From Alphaproteobacteria bacterium (GTDB lineage: Bacteria > Pseudomonadota > Alphaproteobacteria > Micavibrionales > Micavibrionaceae), in contig JAGNLJ010000003.1 in NCBI GenBank assembly GCA_017999645.1, forward strand, positions 62,001 through 126,000: a stretch of 64,000 nucleotides of DNA, read 5' to 3'. Positions 8,628 to 16,628 of this stretch are shown one piece after another; the first letter of the stretch is position 1, and every line of letters starts with the position of its first letter. The position numbers and the translations under genes were made by a program. The notes beneath the pieces are model-generated. The model was not told the DNA's origin and did no database searches. It worked only from the letters and a program-made list of their open reading frames with translations.

Positions 8628-9446
8628 ATGAAACAGGCCAACCGCTACACCGCCGAGGGCATTGAACTGCACGACCCCGCCGATTTCGCCGCCATGCGCG
8701 TGGCGGGCAAACTCTGCGCGGAAACCCTCGACATGATCACCGAGCACGTCATCCCGGGCGTCACCACCGAAGAACTGAACACGCTCTGCCACGAATTCAT
8801 CACCAGACACGGCGCCATCCCCGCGCCCCTCATGTACAAGGGCTTCCCGAAATCGATCTGCACCTCCGTCAACCATGTCGTCTGCCACGGCATCCCCGGC
8901 GATAAAAAACTCATCGACGGCGATATCGTCAACATCGACGTCACCACAATCGTCGACGGCTGGCACGGCGATTCATCCCGCATGTATCTCGTCGGCGACA
9001 AAGTCTCCGTCAAAGCCAAAAAACTCTGCGACGTCACCTATGAATGCCTGATGGAAGCCATCAAAATCGTGAAACCCGGCGCACGTCTCGGCGATATCGG
9101 CGCGGTCATCCAGAAAATCGCCGAAGACAACCGTTTCTCCGTCGTGCGCGATTTCTGCGGCCACGGCCTTGGCCGCGTTTTCCACGCCCCGCCATCCGTA
9201 AATCATTTCGGCGATGCGGGCACCGGCCCCATCCTCCGCCCCGGCATGTTCTTCACCATCGAGCCCATGATCAACGCAGGATCGTGGGAGACAAAAATCC
9301 TCTCCGATGGCTGGACCGCCGTCACGCGCGACCGTTCTTTATCGGCGCAATTCGAACACACATTAGGCGTCACTGAGTCAGGCGTGGAAATCTTCACGCT
9401 TTCCCCCAAAGGATTCACGAAGCCGCCCTATGACAGCCGAAGCTAA
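8628..9446 (+). CDS. map: Methionine aminopeptidase type I
   Basis: Removes the initiator methionine from nascent proteins. The 272-residue product (from ATG 8628) carries the dinuclear metal site: [16 protein letters not shown] (two Asp), [10 protein letters not shown] (His), FTIEPMI (Glu) and [10 protein letters not shown] (Glu). The start [12 protein letters not shown] was chosen because the upstream extension of the open frame runs into cinA antisense. Its 3' end overlaps radC by 17 bases, so the two are probably co-expressed. Confidence 0.95.
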   Translation: MKQANRYTAEGIELHDPADFAAMRVAGKLCAETLDMITEHVIPGVTTEELNTLCHEFITRHGAIPAPLMYKGFPKSICTSVNHVVCHGIPGDKKLIDGDIVNIDVTTIVDGWHGDSSRMYLVGDKVSVKAKKLCDVTYECLMEAIKIVKPGARLGDIGAVIQKIAEDNRFSVVRDFCGHGLGRVFHAPPSVNHFGDAGTGPILRPGMFFTIEPMINAGSWETKILSDGWTAVTRDRSLSAQFEHTLGVTESGVEIFTLSPKGFTKPPYDSRS

Positions 9447-10113
9447 ACCTCATTATCATGGTCATAGAGACCGCCTGCGCCAGCGCTTCCGCGAGAACCC
9501 GTCCTCGCTCGCCGATTACGAATTGCTGGAACTCGTCCTTTTCCTCGCCATCCCGCAGCGCGACGTCAAACCGCTCGCCAAAAACCTCATCACACGCTTC
9601 GGCGGCCTCTCCGGTGTGCTCAACGCCTCCGCCGAGGAACTCACAAAAATCGACGGCATCAAGGAAAACACCGCCCTCGCGCTCAAATCCATCGCCGCCC
9701 TCTCGCACCGCGCCGAAAAAAACGAACTCATGAAAAAACCAATCCTCAATTCCTGGGACCGTCTGATGGATTACTGCGTCTCGACCATGGCGCACGAAAC
9801 CCGCGAACATTTCCGCATCCTCTTCCTCAACAAGAAGAACGAGATGATCGCCGACGAAATCCAGGGCAGCGGCACCGTCGATCACACGCCCGCCTACCCG
9901 CGCGAGATCATGAAGCGCGCGCTGGAACTCAGCGCCACCGCCCTCATCCTCGTCCACAACCACCCCTCCGGCGACCCCAAGCCCAGCGCCGCCGACATCG
10001 AAATGACGCGGGCCATCCTCCGCGCCGCCGAGCCGTTCAACATAATTATCCACGACCATGTCATTGTTTCGAAAAATGGTTATTCCAGTTTCAAAAGCCT
10101 CGGTTTAATCTAG
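9430..10113 (+). CDS. radC: RadC-family JAB/MPN protein
   Basis: The 227-residue RadC-type protein has N-terminal helix-hairpin-helix-like sequence ([27 protein letters not shown]) and a C-terminal JAMM metalloprotease-like domain with H176-x-H178PSGD and D189. Despite its name, a role in recombinational repair is doubtful in the literature and its biochemical activity is unsettled. It overlaps map by 17 bases, and the YafK-type gene follows 4 bp after the stop, so the three genes form one unit. Confidence 0.92.
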   Translation: MTAEAKPHYHGHRDRLRQRFRENPSSLADYELLELVLFLAIPQRDVKPLAKNLITRFGGLSGVLNASAEELTKIDGIKENTALALKSIAALSHRAEKNELMKKPILNSWDRLMDYCVSTMAHETREHFRILFLNKKNEMIADEIQGSGTVDHTPAYPREIMKRALELSATALILVHNHPSGDPKPSAADIEMTRAILRAAEPFNIIIHDHVIVSKNGYSSFKSLGLI

Positions 10114-10117
10114 AGGA

Positions 10118-10852
10118 ATGAAGAATCTTCTCGCCCTGCTTGCCTGTGTCCCGCTGCTCGCCTCCTGCGCCGGGGTGCCCGATTACCTCGCCCGGCTGAA
10201 TCTCATCCGCTCGCAAAAACTGCCCCAGCTGGAAACCCAACTCGCCGCCGCCAATCTTGAATCCGCCGCGCCCATGTATATCCGTGTGTTCAAAGAGGAA
10301 GGCCTGCTCGAAGTCTGGGTCCGCAACAACACCGAGGAGCTCTACGTTCCCTTCCGCACTTATAAAATATGCGCGCAGAACCCCACGCTCGGACCCAAGC
10401 AGGAACGCGGCGACCTGCAATCGCCCGAAGGGTTTTATGACGTAACCGAAGACCGCCTCTGGCCCGGCTCGCAATACCACCTCGCCATGAATATCGGCTA
10501 CCCGAACGAATTCGACCGCCAGCATAACCGCACGGGCGACAAGCTCATGATCCATGGCGGCTGCAAATCCGAAGGGTGCTTCGCCATGACCGATCCCGGC
10601 ATCGAGGAAATTTACTTGCTGGCCGAGCAGAGCCTGAAAGCCAACGACACCGTCCCCGTCCACATCTTCCCGTTCAAAATGACGGCAGCGAACATGAAGC
10701 GCTACGAGAAATCGCAGTGGCTCCCCTTCTGGGCCGAACTGAAACAAGGCTACGACCTGTTCGAGGAAAACCGCTTCCCGCCGAACGTGGTGGCACAGGG
10801 CGGCCATTACCTCTTCGCGCCGCAGGTTTTCATCTACGCGGGCGCGATCTAA
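10118..10852 (+). CDS. YafK/DpaA-type L,D-transpeptidase-fold lipoprotein
   Basis: An exported lipoprotein whose signal peptide ends in LLASC (Cys17). It has the YkuD-like catalytic motif HGGCKSEGCFAM with H146 and C154. The closest functional model is E. coli YafK (DpaA), which cuts Lpp or diaminopimelate links to peptidoglycan. The frame stops at 10852, but coding-like sequence continues in another frame to 11040 (listed separately), so either this is the natural end or the gene is frameshifted. The 4-bp gap after radC suggests one transcript. Confidence 0.85.
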   Translation: MKNLLALLACVPLLASCAGVPDYLARLNLIRSQKLPQLETQLAAANLESAAPMYIRVFKEEGLLEVWVRNNTEELYVPFRTYKICAQNPTLGPKQERGDLQSPEGFYDVTEDRLWPGSQYHLAMNIGYPNEFDRQHNRTGDKLMIHGGCKSEGCFAMTDPGIEEIYLLAEQSLKANDTVPVHIFPFKMTAANMKRYEKSQWLPFWAELKQGYDLFEENRFPPNVVAQGGHYLFAPQVFIYAGAI

Positions 10853-11040
10853 CCCCCTTCAAAAATCTGAAATTCGATGACGGCACGCCCGTCGGCGTTC
10901 CAAAAGACATCGAGCCCATCGATCCCAAAACCGGCAAGACGCCCGAGCCCGAGCCCGCCGTCAATCCGCTCGCACCCAATCCCATGCAGCAAATGTCCAT
11001 GGGCATGAACAACCCCACCCCGGGCATGAAATTCGTCTGA
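10853..11040 (+). other. Out-of-frame continuation of the YafK-type gene
   Basis: Immediately after the stop, the -1 frame reads about 60 codons of low-complexity but protein-like sequence, beginning TPFKNLKFDDGTPVGVPKDI, then a Pro/Glu-rich stretch and a Met/Asn/Pro-rich end before TGA at 11038-11040. No start codon or Shine-Dalgarno begins it independently. The simplest reading is a one-base indel (real or an assembly error) near the CCCCC run at 10853-10857. Programmed -1 frameshifting is less likely, because no slippery heptamer is seen. Confidence 0.5.
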
Positions 11041-11126
11041 TAATTTTTGGCTTAATTTAACGAGCGGCTTCATGCGCAATTGTTTAGGTATGTGGGGGTA
11101 ATTATATCTTATGACAATGCTTTCTT

Positions 11127-11176
11127 CCTTAAGAAGATTTTTTATGATATCTTGAATTTAAGGTTGTTTTTTATTC
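11127..11176 (+). terminator. Hairpin plus T-run
   Basis: CCTTAA (11127-11132) pairs with TTAAGG (11158-11163), with a further AAGAT/ATCTT pairing inside, followed by a T-rich run at 11164-11174. It could end the map-radC-yafK transcript or a small RNA. Confidence 0.55.
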
Positions 11177-11514
11177 GCAATTAATTCCCCCCTCTATAAT
11201 CTTCTTTCTTGAAAAATTTATTCTTTCTTGCTCTAACTACTCATCAAATCATTCTTTTCTGGGGAACCATGCATGTTCATATGCATTGATAAATATAGGA
11301 ATATTAAAACTAATTCCCCCGACTCAATGAATCTCATAAGAGCACTTATGATGGCATGCTCCAATAAAAGCCCCAAGCATTCTAAAGTTGTAGTCTTTAC
11401 ACCTAAGAAGAGTGAAGCGCGTATGAAAGCCATTCAAAGAGCGAATGAGCGCTCTTGGTAGTTCACATTAATTCTGCTACTCCTTAAATAACCCATAATT
11501 GTATTGGAGTGGCC
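11164..11514 (+). ncRNA. AT-rich leader of the dCTP deaminase gene, possible AvcI-like RNA
   Basis: A roughly 350-nt AT-rich interval with a good -10 box, TATAAT at 11195-11200, lies upstream of the AvcD-type gene. Known AvcD-type systems are preceded by a short inhibitory RNA (AvcI, also called DifV), and this is the expected place for one. The interval also contains a 62-codon ORF. I see no clear terminator between it and the deaminase gene. The RNA call rests on context, not on a recognised fold. Confidence 0.35.
11273..11461 (+). CDS. Possible small ORF (62 aa) before the deaminase gene
   Basis: ATG 11273 follows a TGGGGAA stretch about 8 bases upstream, and the frame ends at TAG 11459-11461, 53 bp before the deaminase ATG. 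The product is basic with no recognisable domain. Leaders of AvcD-type genes can contain a short ORF whose RNA rather than peptide matters, so this may be either a small protein or part of a regulatory RNA. Confidence 0.4.
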   Translation: MFICIDKYRNIKTNSPDSMNLIRALMMACSNKSPKHSKVVVFTPKKSEARMKAIQRANERSW

Positions 11515-13146
11515 ATGGTGAATGAAGTATCGCCCGCAGCAAAAATTACAAAAGAAAATGCTACAGAAGAAAGCATCATTAAAGAATTAGAAAAACGGAA
11601 ATCTCATGAACTCATAATAGGGCTGTGCGGAGCAATTGGTGCAGGCACTAAAGAGTTAGGATCAAATTTAAAAACCTCCCTAGAAAATCATGGATACAAT
11701 GTTGAATTCATAAAAATCACATCCATAATTTACCAACTTAAAAATGACTTATCTCTTTCGGGTTTAACTGGCTACGAAAAATATTATCAATATCAAATTG
11801 CCGGCAATGAAATTCGGAAAGCAATGGGCACTATCAAATTAGCAGCAGAAGCAATCGCTGAAATTGTTGATAAAAGGGAAAAGTACATTCAAACGCCGCC
11901 TGCTGAAAAAAATGGAAAGAAAACAGACGAATACAAAACCACAGAAAAAGTAGCCTATATAATTGACCAATTAAAACATCCTGATGAAGTTACTTTACTG
12001 AAAACGGTTTATAAGCAAAATTTTTATTTACTAGGCTTAATCACCACCGACAAAGAGAGAAAAAATTATTTAGAACAACAATCTATAAAAGCAGATAAGA
12101 TTGATGATCTAATTCACAGAGACAGAAAAGATACTTATTCTTTTGGCCAACAAGTCGAAAAAACATTTCACTTAGCTGATTATTTTATTAGAAATCGCCA
12201 TAGCCACGCGGCTCATTTAAATACCGCGATAGAAAGATTTATTAAATTAGTCCATGGCTATAACGGAATAACTCCAACCCATGATGAAATAGGCATGTAT
12301 GAAGCATTTTCAGCTTCCTTAAGATCTGCCTGCCTTTCCCGACAAGTTGGCGCATCAATAATGAATGAAAATGGTGATATTTTAGCTACAGGTTGCAATG
12401 ATGTTCCTGCCTATGGCGGAGGATTATATTCTTCTGAAGACGGAAACAATGATTTCCGTTGTGTCCACAAAGGGGGAAAATGCTTCAACGATCACCACAA
12501 AAAATTACTACAAGAAGAATTCAAAAAAATATTAAATGAGGAATTTGAAGAAATCCTCTCTAAAGAATTAAAAGAAAAAACAAATGATGCAGAGAAAGAT
12601 AGTGTAAAAAAATTAACCGCAAACTTAATAAAAAATATTGAAAAAATTTCCTCTAAGCTTTTAAAAAATACAAAAGCAAAAGATTTGATAGAATATTCAC
12701 GAGCTGTACATGCCGAAATGGATGCTTTGGTTCAGCTAGCTAGAACAGAAGGTCAAACAACGCTCAACGCGAAATTATATTGTACTACATACCCATGCCA
12801 TAGTTGCGCACGCCATATAGTGGCGGCAGGCATTTCAAAGGTGATCTACATAGAGCCTTACGAGAAAAGTTTAGCTCTTCAATTACACGATGACTCTATT
12901 ACTGATATAGGACAGGTTGAAAAAGTGATGTTTGAGCCTTTTGAAGGCGTATCACCAAGAAGATATTCGAAATTTTTCTTGGCGTTTAATAGAAAAGATA
13001 AAGATGGAAAAGCAATTTTTGAACAACCAAGAAATTCTGATCATATTGATCCGCAATTTTTAGATAGTTACCATGAATATGAACAAAAAGTTGTTCAACG
13101 TTCAGATAAACAAGTAAATCCTTTTATGGCAGCAAACACTCAATAA
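11515..13146 (+). CDS. avcD: Anti-phage dCTP deaminase (AvcD/DCD-type)
   Basis: The two-domain 543-residue protein matches the anti-phage deoxycytidylate deaminases that deplete dCTP/dCMP pools on infection. An N-terminal P-loop kinase-like domain starts with GLCGAIGAGTKELG near residues 36-49. A C-terminal cytidine-deaminase domain has the zinc site H399-A-E401 and P-C428-H-S-C431. Between them, a charged Lys/Glu-rich insertion (about residues 325-390) separates GGKCFNDHHKK from the HAE motif. ATG 11515 was chosen because GGAG lies 5 bases upstream; GTG 11509 is in frame. The gene is strikingly AT-rich compared with purB and the YafK-type gene, indicating transfer. Confidence 0.88.
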   Translation: MVNEVSPAAKITKENATEESIIKELEKRKSHELIIGLCGAIGAGTKELGSNLKTSLENHGYNVEFIKITSIIYQLKNDLSLSGLTGYEKYYQYQIAGNEIRKAMGTIKLAAEAIAEIVDKREKYIQTPPAEKNGKKTDEYKTTEKVAYIIDQLKHPDEVTLLKTVYKQNFYLLGLITTDKERKNYLEQQSIKADKIDDLIHRDRKDTYSFGQQVEKTFHLADYFIRNRHSHAAHLNTAIERFIKLVHGYNGITPTHDEIGMYEAFSASLRSACLSRQVGASIMNENGDILATGCNDVPAYGGGLYSSEDGNNDFRCVHKGGKCFNDHHKKLLQEEFKKILNEEFEEILSKELKEKTNDAEKDSVKKLTANLIKNIEKISSKLLKNTKAKDLIEYSRAVHAEMDALVQLARTEGQTTLNAKLYCTTYPCHSCARHIVAAGISKVIYIEPYEKSLALQLHDDSITDIGQVEKVMFEPFEGVSPRRYSKFFLAFNRKDKDGKAIFEQPRNSDHIDPQFLDSYHEYEQKVVQRSDKQVNPFMAANTQ

Positions 13147-13240
13147 CCCCTTGCCATAAAACCCATTCCATCATACACTCCCCCTCACTGGCGCAACGCC
13201 CGCATACCGCCTTATGGCCGCTCGCGAAACCACCCGAGGC

Positions 13241-13309
13241 CACCCCACCCCCCGCAAAAACGCCGAACGAACTGATAAGCGTCACCCCACCCCCCTCAAA
13301 AGCGCCGTA
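13241..13309 (+). repeat. C-rich 27-bp motif, two tandem copies
   Basis: The unit CACCCCACCCCCC(G/T)CAAAA(A/G)CGCCG followed by (A/T)A occurs at 13241-13267 and 13283-13309, 42 bp apart, within the 240-bp gap after the deaminase gene. The same unit lies downstream of the caspase-like gene (24979-25074), in the same orientation relative to that gene. Apart from these two copies, the 13147-13389 interval shows no gene. Confidence 0.75.
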
Positions 13310-13389
13310 CTGAACGCAAATTCGCCAGTATTTACAACGCGCCCCCGCTCCTTTACCCTGCAAACCACAGGAATAGGCAAGGAAAAAGC

Positions 13390-14688
13390 ATGATCCCCCG
13401 CTACACCCGCCCCGAAATGGCGCAGATTTTCGAACCCGAAAACCGGTTCAAAATCTGGCTGGAGATCGAAACGCTCGCCGCCGAGAAAATGGCGGAAGCA
13501 GGCACCGTGCCGAAATCCGTGCCCGTCAACCTCCGCAAAAAAGGCAAGTTCAACATCGCCCGCATCGACGAGATCGAGCGCGAGGTCAAACACGACGTCA
13601 TCGCCTTCCTCACCAGCGTCGCCGAGCATGTCGGCCCCGACTCCCGCTACATCCACCAGGGCATGACCAGCTCCGACGTCGTCGACACCGCCTTCGCCGT
13701 GCAGCTGACTCAAGCCGCCGATCTGCTGCTGAAAGATTTAGATGGATTGCTGAAGGCGCTGAAGAAACGCAGCTTGGAACATAAAAACACGCTCTGCATC
13801 GGTCGCTCCCACGGCATCCACGCCGAGCCCACGACATTCGGATTAAAGTTGGCAGGCCATTACGCAGCGTTCAAGCGAGCGAAGGAACGGCTCAAAAACG
13901 CGAGGCAAGAGATCGCCGTGTGCACCATCTCCGGCGCCGTCGGCACCTACGCCACCGTCGACCCCGCCGTTGAATCCTACATCGCCAAAAAACTCGGCCT
14001 CAAACCCGAAACCGTTTCAACACAGGTCATCCCCCGCGACCGCCACGCCATGTTTTTTGCAACACTCGGCGTCATCGCCGCCAGCGTCGAGAATCTCTCC
14101 ACCGAAATCCGCCACCTGCAGCGAACCGAAGTCCGCGAGGCCGAGGAATTCTTCTCCAAGGGCCAGAAAGGCTCATCGGCAATGCCGCACAAGCGCAATC
14201 CGATCCTCTCGGAAAACCTGACTGGTTTGGCTCGCCTGGTCCGCGCTTACGTCACGCCTGCGATGGAGAACGTGACTCTCTGGCACGAGCGCGACATCTC
14301 GCATTCGTCGGTGGAGAGAAACATCGGTCCTGACGCGTGCGTGACCCTCGACTTCGCGCTGGTTCGCCTGACCGGTATCATCGAGAAACTTTTGGTTTAT
14401 CCGGACACGATGAAAAAAAATCTGGAAAAAACCGGCGGCCTCGTCTTCTCCCAGCGCACCCTCCTGGCGCTGACTCAAAACGGAATCAGCCGCGAAGACG
14501 CCTACCGCCTCGTGCAATCCAGCGCGATGAAAGTCTGGGAGAGCGACGGAAAACTCACACTCCGCAAGGCGCTTGAGACGCATTCTCAAGTTACTGAAAA
14601 ACTTGACAAAAAAGCTCTCGACACTATCTTTGATCTCAAGGCTTACACAAAGCACGTTGATAAAATCATCAAACGCGCACTCGCATAG
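13390..14688 (+). CDS. purB: Adenylosuccinate lyase
   Basis: Cleaves SAICAR to AICAR and adenylosuccinate to AMP in purine synthesis. The 432-residue protein shows the fumarase/aspartase superfamily blocks: TSSDVVDTA (about residues 94-102), SHGIHAEPTTFG (His, about 140) and the signature loop KGSSAMPHKRNPILSEN (about 262-278) with the catalytic Ser. Codon use and GC content return to those of the host after the AT-rich island. Bacterioferritin begins 9 bp downstream. Confidence 0.96.
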   Translation: MIPRYTRPEMAQIFEPENRFKIWLEIETLAAEKMAEAGTVPKSVPVNLRKKGKFNIARIDEIEREVKHDVIAFLTSVAEHVGPDSRYIHQGMTSSDVVDTAFAVQLTQAADLLLKDLDGLLKALKKRSLEHKNTLCIGRSHGIHAEPTTFGLKLAGHYAAFKRAKERLKNARQEIAVCTISGAVGTYATVDPAVESYIAKKLGLKPETVSTQVIPRDRHAMFFATLGVIAASVENLSTEIRHLQRTEVREAEEFFSKGQKGSSAMPHKRNPILSENLTGLARLVRAYVTPAMENVTLWHERDISHSSVERNIGPDACVTLDFALVRLTGIIEKLLVYPDTMKKNLEKTGGLVFSQRTLLALTQNGISREDAYRLVQSSAMKVWESDGKLTLRKALETHSQVTEKLDKKALDTIFDLKAYTKHVDKIIKRALA

Positions 14689-14697
14689 GAGTTAAGT

Positions 14698-15195
14698 ATG
14701 AAAGACGTCATGAAAGGCGACACCAAAGTTCTCGAGCAACTCAATCTGGGCCTCAAGAAAGAGCTGACAGCAATCAACCAGTATTTCCTGCATGCGCGCA
14801 TGTTAGAAGATTGGGGCGTCACCAAACTTGCCAAGCATGAATACAAGGAATCCATCGAGGAGATGCAGCACGCTGACATCTTCATCAAGCGCATCCTGCT
14901 GCTCGGCGGCCTGCCCAATCTCCAGGAACTCGGCAAACTCATGATCGGCGAAGATGTCAAAGAAGTCATCGAATGCGACCTGAAACTCGAGCTCGACGGC
15001 ATTCAGACCTACCGTAAGGCCATCCAGGTCTGCGAAGCCGCAGGCGATTACGTAAGCCGCGACCTGTTCCTCAACATCCTGAAGGACGAGGAACTCCACG
15101 CCGACGGGCTGGAAACCCAGCTCAAACTCATCAACCAGATGGGCCTGCAGAATTATATCCAGCTCAATTCCGGCCCCGACGAAGAACCGGGCTAG
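14698..15195 (+). CDS. bfr: Bacterioferritin
   Basis: Haem-containing iron-storage ferritin forming a 24-mer shell. By offset from E. coli Bfr, the ferroxidase ligands are present: E22, E55, H58, E98, E131 and H134. The haem-ligating Met is M56 in EEMQHAD. Length is 165 residues, usual for the family. GGAG lies upstream of ATG 14698. It follows purB closely and is closed by a strong terminator. The two Bfd-like genes just downstream would deliver electrons for iron release. Confidence 0.95.
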   Translation: MKDVMKGDTKVLEQLNLGLKKELTAINQYFLHARMLEDWGVTKLAKHEYKESIEEMQHADIFIKRILLLGGLPNLQELGKLMIGEDVKEVIECDLKLELDGIQTYRKAIQVCEAAGDYVSRDLFLNILKDEELHADGLETQLKLINQMGLQNYIQLNSGPDEEPG

Positions 15196-15213
15196 AAAGC
15201 CTCAAACCCTCTC

Positions 15214-15241
15214 AAAACGGGCCTTTTGGGCCCGTTTTTTA
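15214..15241 (+). terminator. Rho-independent terminator after bfr
   Basis: The stem ACGGGC (15217-15222) and GCCCGT (15230-15235) around a T-rich loop is followed by a run of T. Confidence 0.9.
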
Positions 15242-15258
15242 TGCCCTGAGGCCTTTAT

Positions 15259-15305
15259 TGCGAATGACTTGCATTTGCCGCCCCAAGGTGATAATGATTC
15301 TTAAT
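15259..15305 (+). promoter_or_regulatory. Fur-type iron boxes before the first Bfd-like gene
   Basis: TGCGAATGACTTGCA (15259-15273) is an imperfect dyad close to the alphaproteobacterial Fur/Mur operator type, and GATAATGATTCTTAAT (15290-15305) resembles the classical Fur box. Both lie 45-95 bp upstream of the Bfd-like start, between the bfr terminator and that gene. Iron control is inferred from the match and the gene's role. Confidence 0.6.
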
Positions 15306-15351
15306 AGGAACCGGGAATCTTCCCGGCTCTTCGGGATCGGGGTTTTTCATC

Positions 15352-15543
15352 ATGATGGTTTGTCTTTGCCACCCTTTCAGCGATAAGAAAGTGCGCGAGC
15401 ACCTGTCTGCAAAAGACGGCGCGAAATGCGGCATGTCCGAAGTCTATTCGACCTGCTCCGGCGGCAACAAACCCCAGTGCTGCACCTGCCTTGAAACCCT
15501 CAAGGACATGGTTAAAAGCCACAATAAAACGGCCACGGCCTGA
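15352..15543 (+). CDS. Bacterioferritin-associated ferredoxin-like [2Fe-2S] protein
   Basis: A 63-residue Bfd-like protein. The cluster ligands are C4-x-C6 in VCLCHPFSDKKVRE and C43/C46 in QCCTC, matching the Bfd pattern C-x-C-(x about 30-36)-C-x2-C. Bfd reduces ferric iron in bacterioferritin so that it can be released, and bfr is the gene immediately upstream. ATG 15352 is followed by a second in-frame ATG at 15355, so either could be used. It has its own Fur-like upstream region, separate from bfr. Confidence 0.85.
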   Translation: MMVCLCHPFSDKKVREHLSAKDGAKCGMSEVYSTCSGGNKPQCCTCLETLKDMVKSHNKTATA

Positions 15544-15554
15544 CCACCCCTTAT

Positions 15555-15584
15555 TTGACAGATTAATTCCATCCGCGCTATAAA
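15555..15584 (+). promoter_or_regulatory. Sigma70-like promoter before the second Bfd-like gene
   Basis: TTGACA at 15555-15560 and TATAAA at 15579-15584 are separated by 18 bases, and the gene's ATG is 37 bases after the -10 box. Confidence 0.65.
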
Positions 15585-15620
15585 ACGGGCGAATTCAACC
15601 CTTTGCGTACGACAATTTCC

Positions 15621-15890
15621 ATGGCAATTTTTTGTTCCTGCAACCAAATTAGAGGACAAGATGTGGAAGATTATCTGCTCACACAGAGCGGTAAAAAAAC
15701 CACTCTTAACAAACTTTATGCAGGCGCTTCAAACAACAAGAAGCGTGATTGCACCTTGTGTCTTGAGGCCTTTAGAGCACAAGTCCGTGAACATAATCAA
15801 AAGGTCGATGAGAATAAAACCCTCATCACAATCGAAAAAGCCTCCGTTCCTGAAACTGAAACGCAGGCTTTTCCACCTCCAATCGTATAA
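15621..15890 (+). CDS. Second Bfd-like [2Fe-2S] protein with C-terminal tail
   Basis: An 89-residue protein with the same ligand spacing as its neighbour: C5-x-C7 in FCSCNQI and C44-x2-C47 in DCTLC. After the cluster domain (about residues 1-60) it has a roughly 30-residue Thr/Glu/Pro-rich tail of unknown role. ATG 15621 gives the Bfd-like N-terminus; an upstream TTG at 15603 is in frame. It is more AT-rich than the first copy and has its own promoter, so the two may answer different signals. Confidence 0.75.
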   Translation: MAIFCSCNQIRGQDVEDYLLTQSGKKTTLNKLYAGASNNKKRDCTLCLEAFRAQVREHNQKVDENKTLITIEKASVPETETQAFPPPIV

Positions 15891-15974
15891 ATATTAAAGC
15901 CGGTCTTGCTTTAGCCCATGGCCTATGGCACGACTCAAGCTTACATATTTTAACGTCTTTTCCAGAGGTCCATT

Positions 15975-16628
15975 ATGTTGAACAAAATCCTTCTTACCGC
16001 CGGGAGCATCCTGATCATGTCCGCAGCAGCAACTTCGGCCCAGGCCGCCGATCCTGAAAACACTTTGAAAATGGATCTCTCCAGTGGCGGCGCAGTCACC
16101 ATTGAACTGCTGCCCGATATCGCGCCCGGCCACGCCGACCGTATCAAGAAACTGACCCGCGCCGGTTTTTATGACGGCATCATTTTCCACCGCGTAATCG
16201 ACGGCTTCATGGCGCAGACCGGCGACCCGACCGGTACCGGCATGAGCGGCTCCGACGAACCCGACCTGAAGGCCGAGTTCAGCCAGTACCAATACAAGCG
16301 TGGCACCGTCGGCATGGCGCGTAAGGGCGACCCTGACTCCGCCAACTCGCAATTCTTCATCTGCTTCACCGACACCGGTTGCTCGGGCCTGACAGGTCAG
16401 TACACCGTCATCGGCCAGGTCACCGAAGGCATGGAGAATGTCGACAAGATCGCGAAAGGCGAACCGCCCGCGACTCCTGACAAGATCGTAAAACTGCAGA
16501 TCGCTGCCGATGCAGCGCAGAAACGCGATCAGTCGGCTGTTGAATCCGCGCCCGGCGTTCCGAACGAGCCCGCAGCTGAACCGGCCGCAGGCGAACCCGC
16601 ACCCGCCACCGGCACAACGAACCACTAA
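15975..16628 (+). CDS. Periplasmic cyclophilin-type peptidyl-prolyl isomerase
   Basis: Catalyses cis-trans isomerisation of prolyl bonds during folding. A signal peptide ends near SAQA-AD (about residue 29). The cyclophilin core shows FYDGIIFHRVIDGFMAQTGD (FHR catalytic Arg), SQFFICFTD and YTVIGQVTEGM. After about residue 185, an Ala/Pro/Glu-rich tail reaches residue 217. Periplasmic location is inferred from the signal peptide. Its stop overlaps the GH13 start by one base (TAATG). Confidence 0.93.
   Translation: MLNKILLTAGSILIMSAAATSAQAADPENTLKMDLSSGGAVTIELLPDIAPGHADRIKKLTRAGFYDGIIFHRVIDGFMAQTGDPTGTGMSGSDEPDLKAEFSQYQYKRGTVGMARKGDPDSANSQFFICFTDTGCSGLTGQYTVIGQVTEGMENVDKIAKGEPPATPDKIVKLQIAADAAQKRDQSAVESAPGVPNEPAAEPAAGEPAPATGTTNH

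Noticed and set aside
13124..13363. Minus-strand frame of 79 codons reading FGAFEGGGV-type repeats
   Set aside because: The peptide repeat simply reflects the G-rich strand of the DNA repeat; there is no ribosome-binding site and the frame overlaps the deaminase end.
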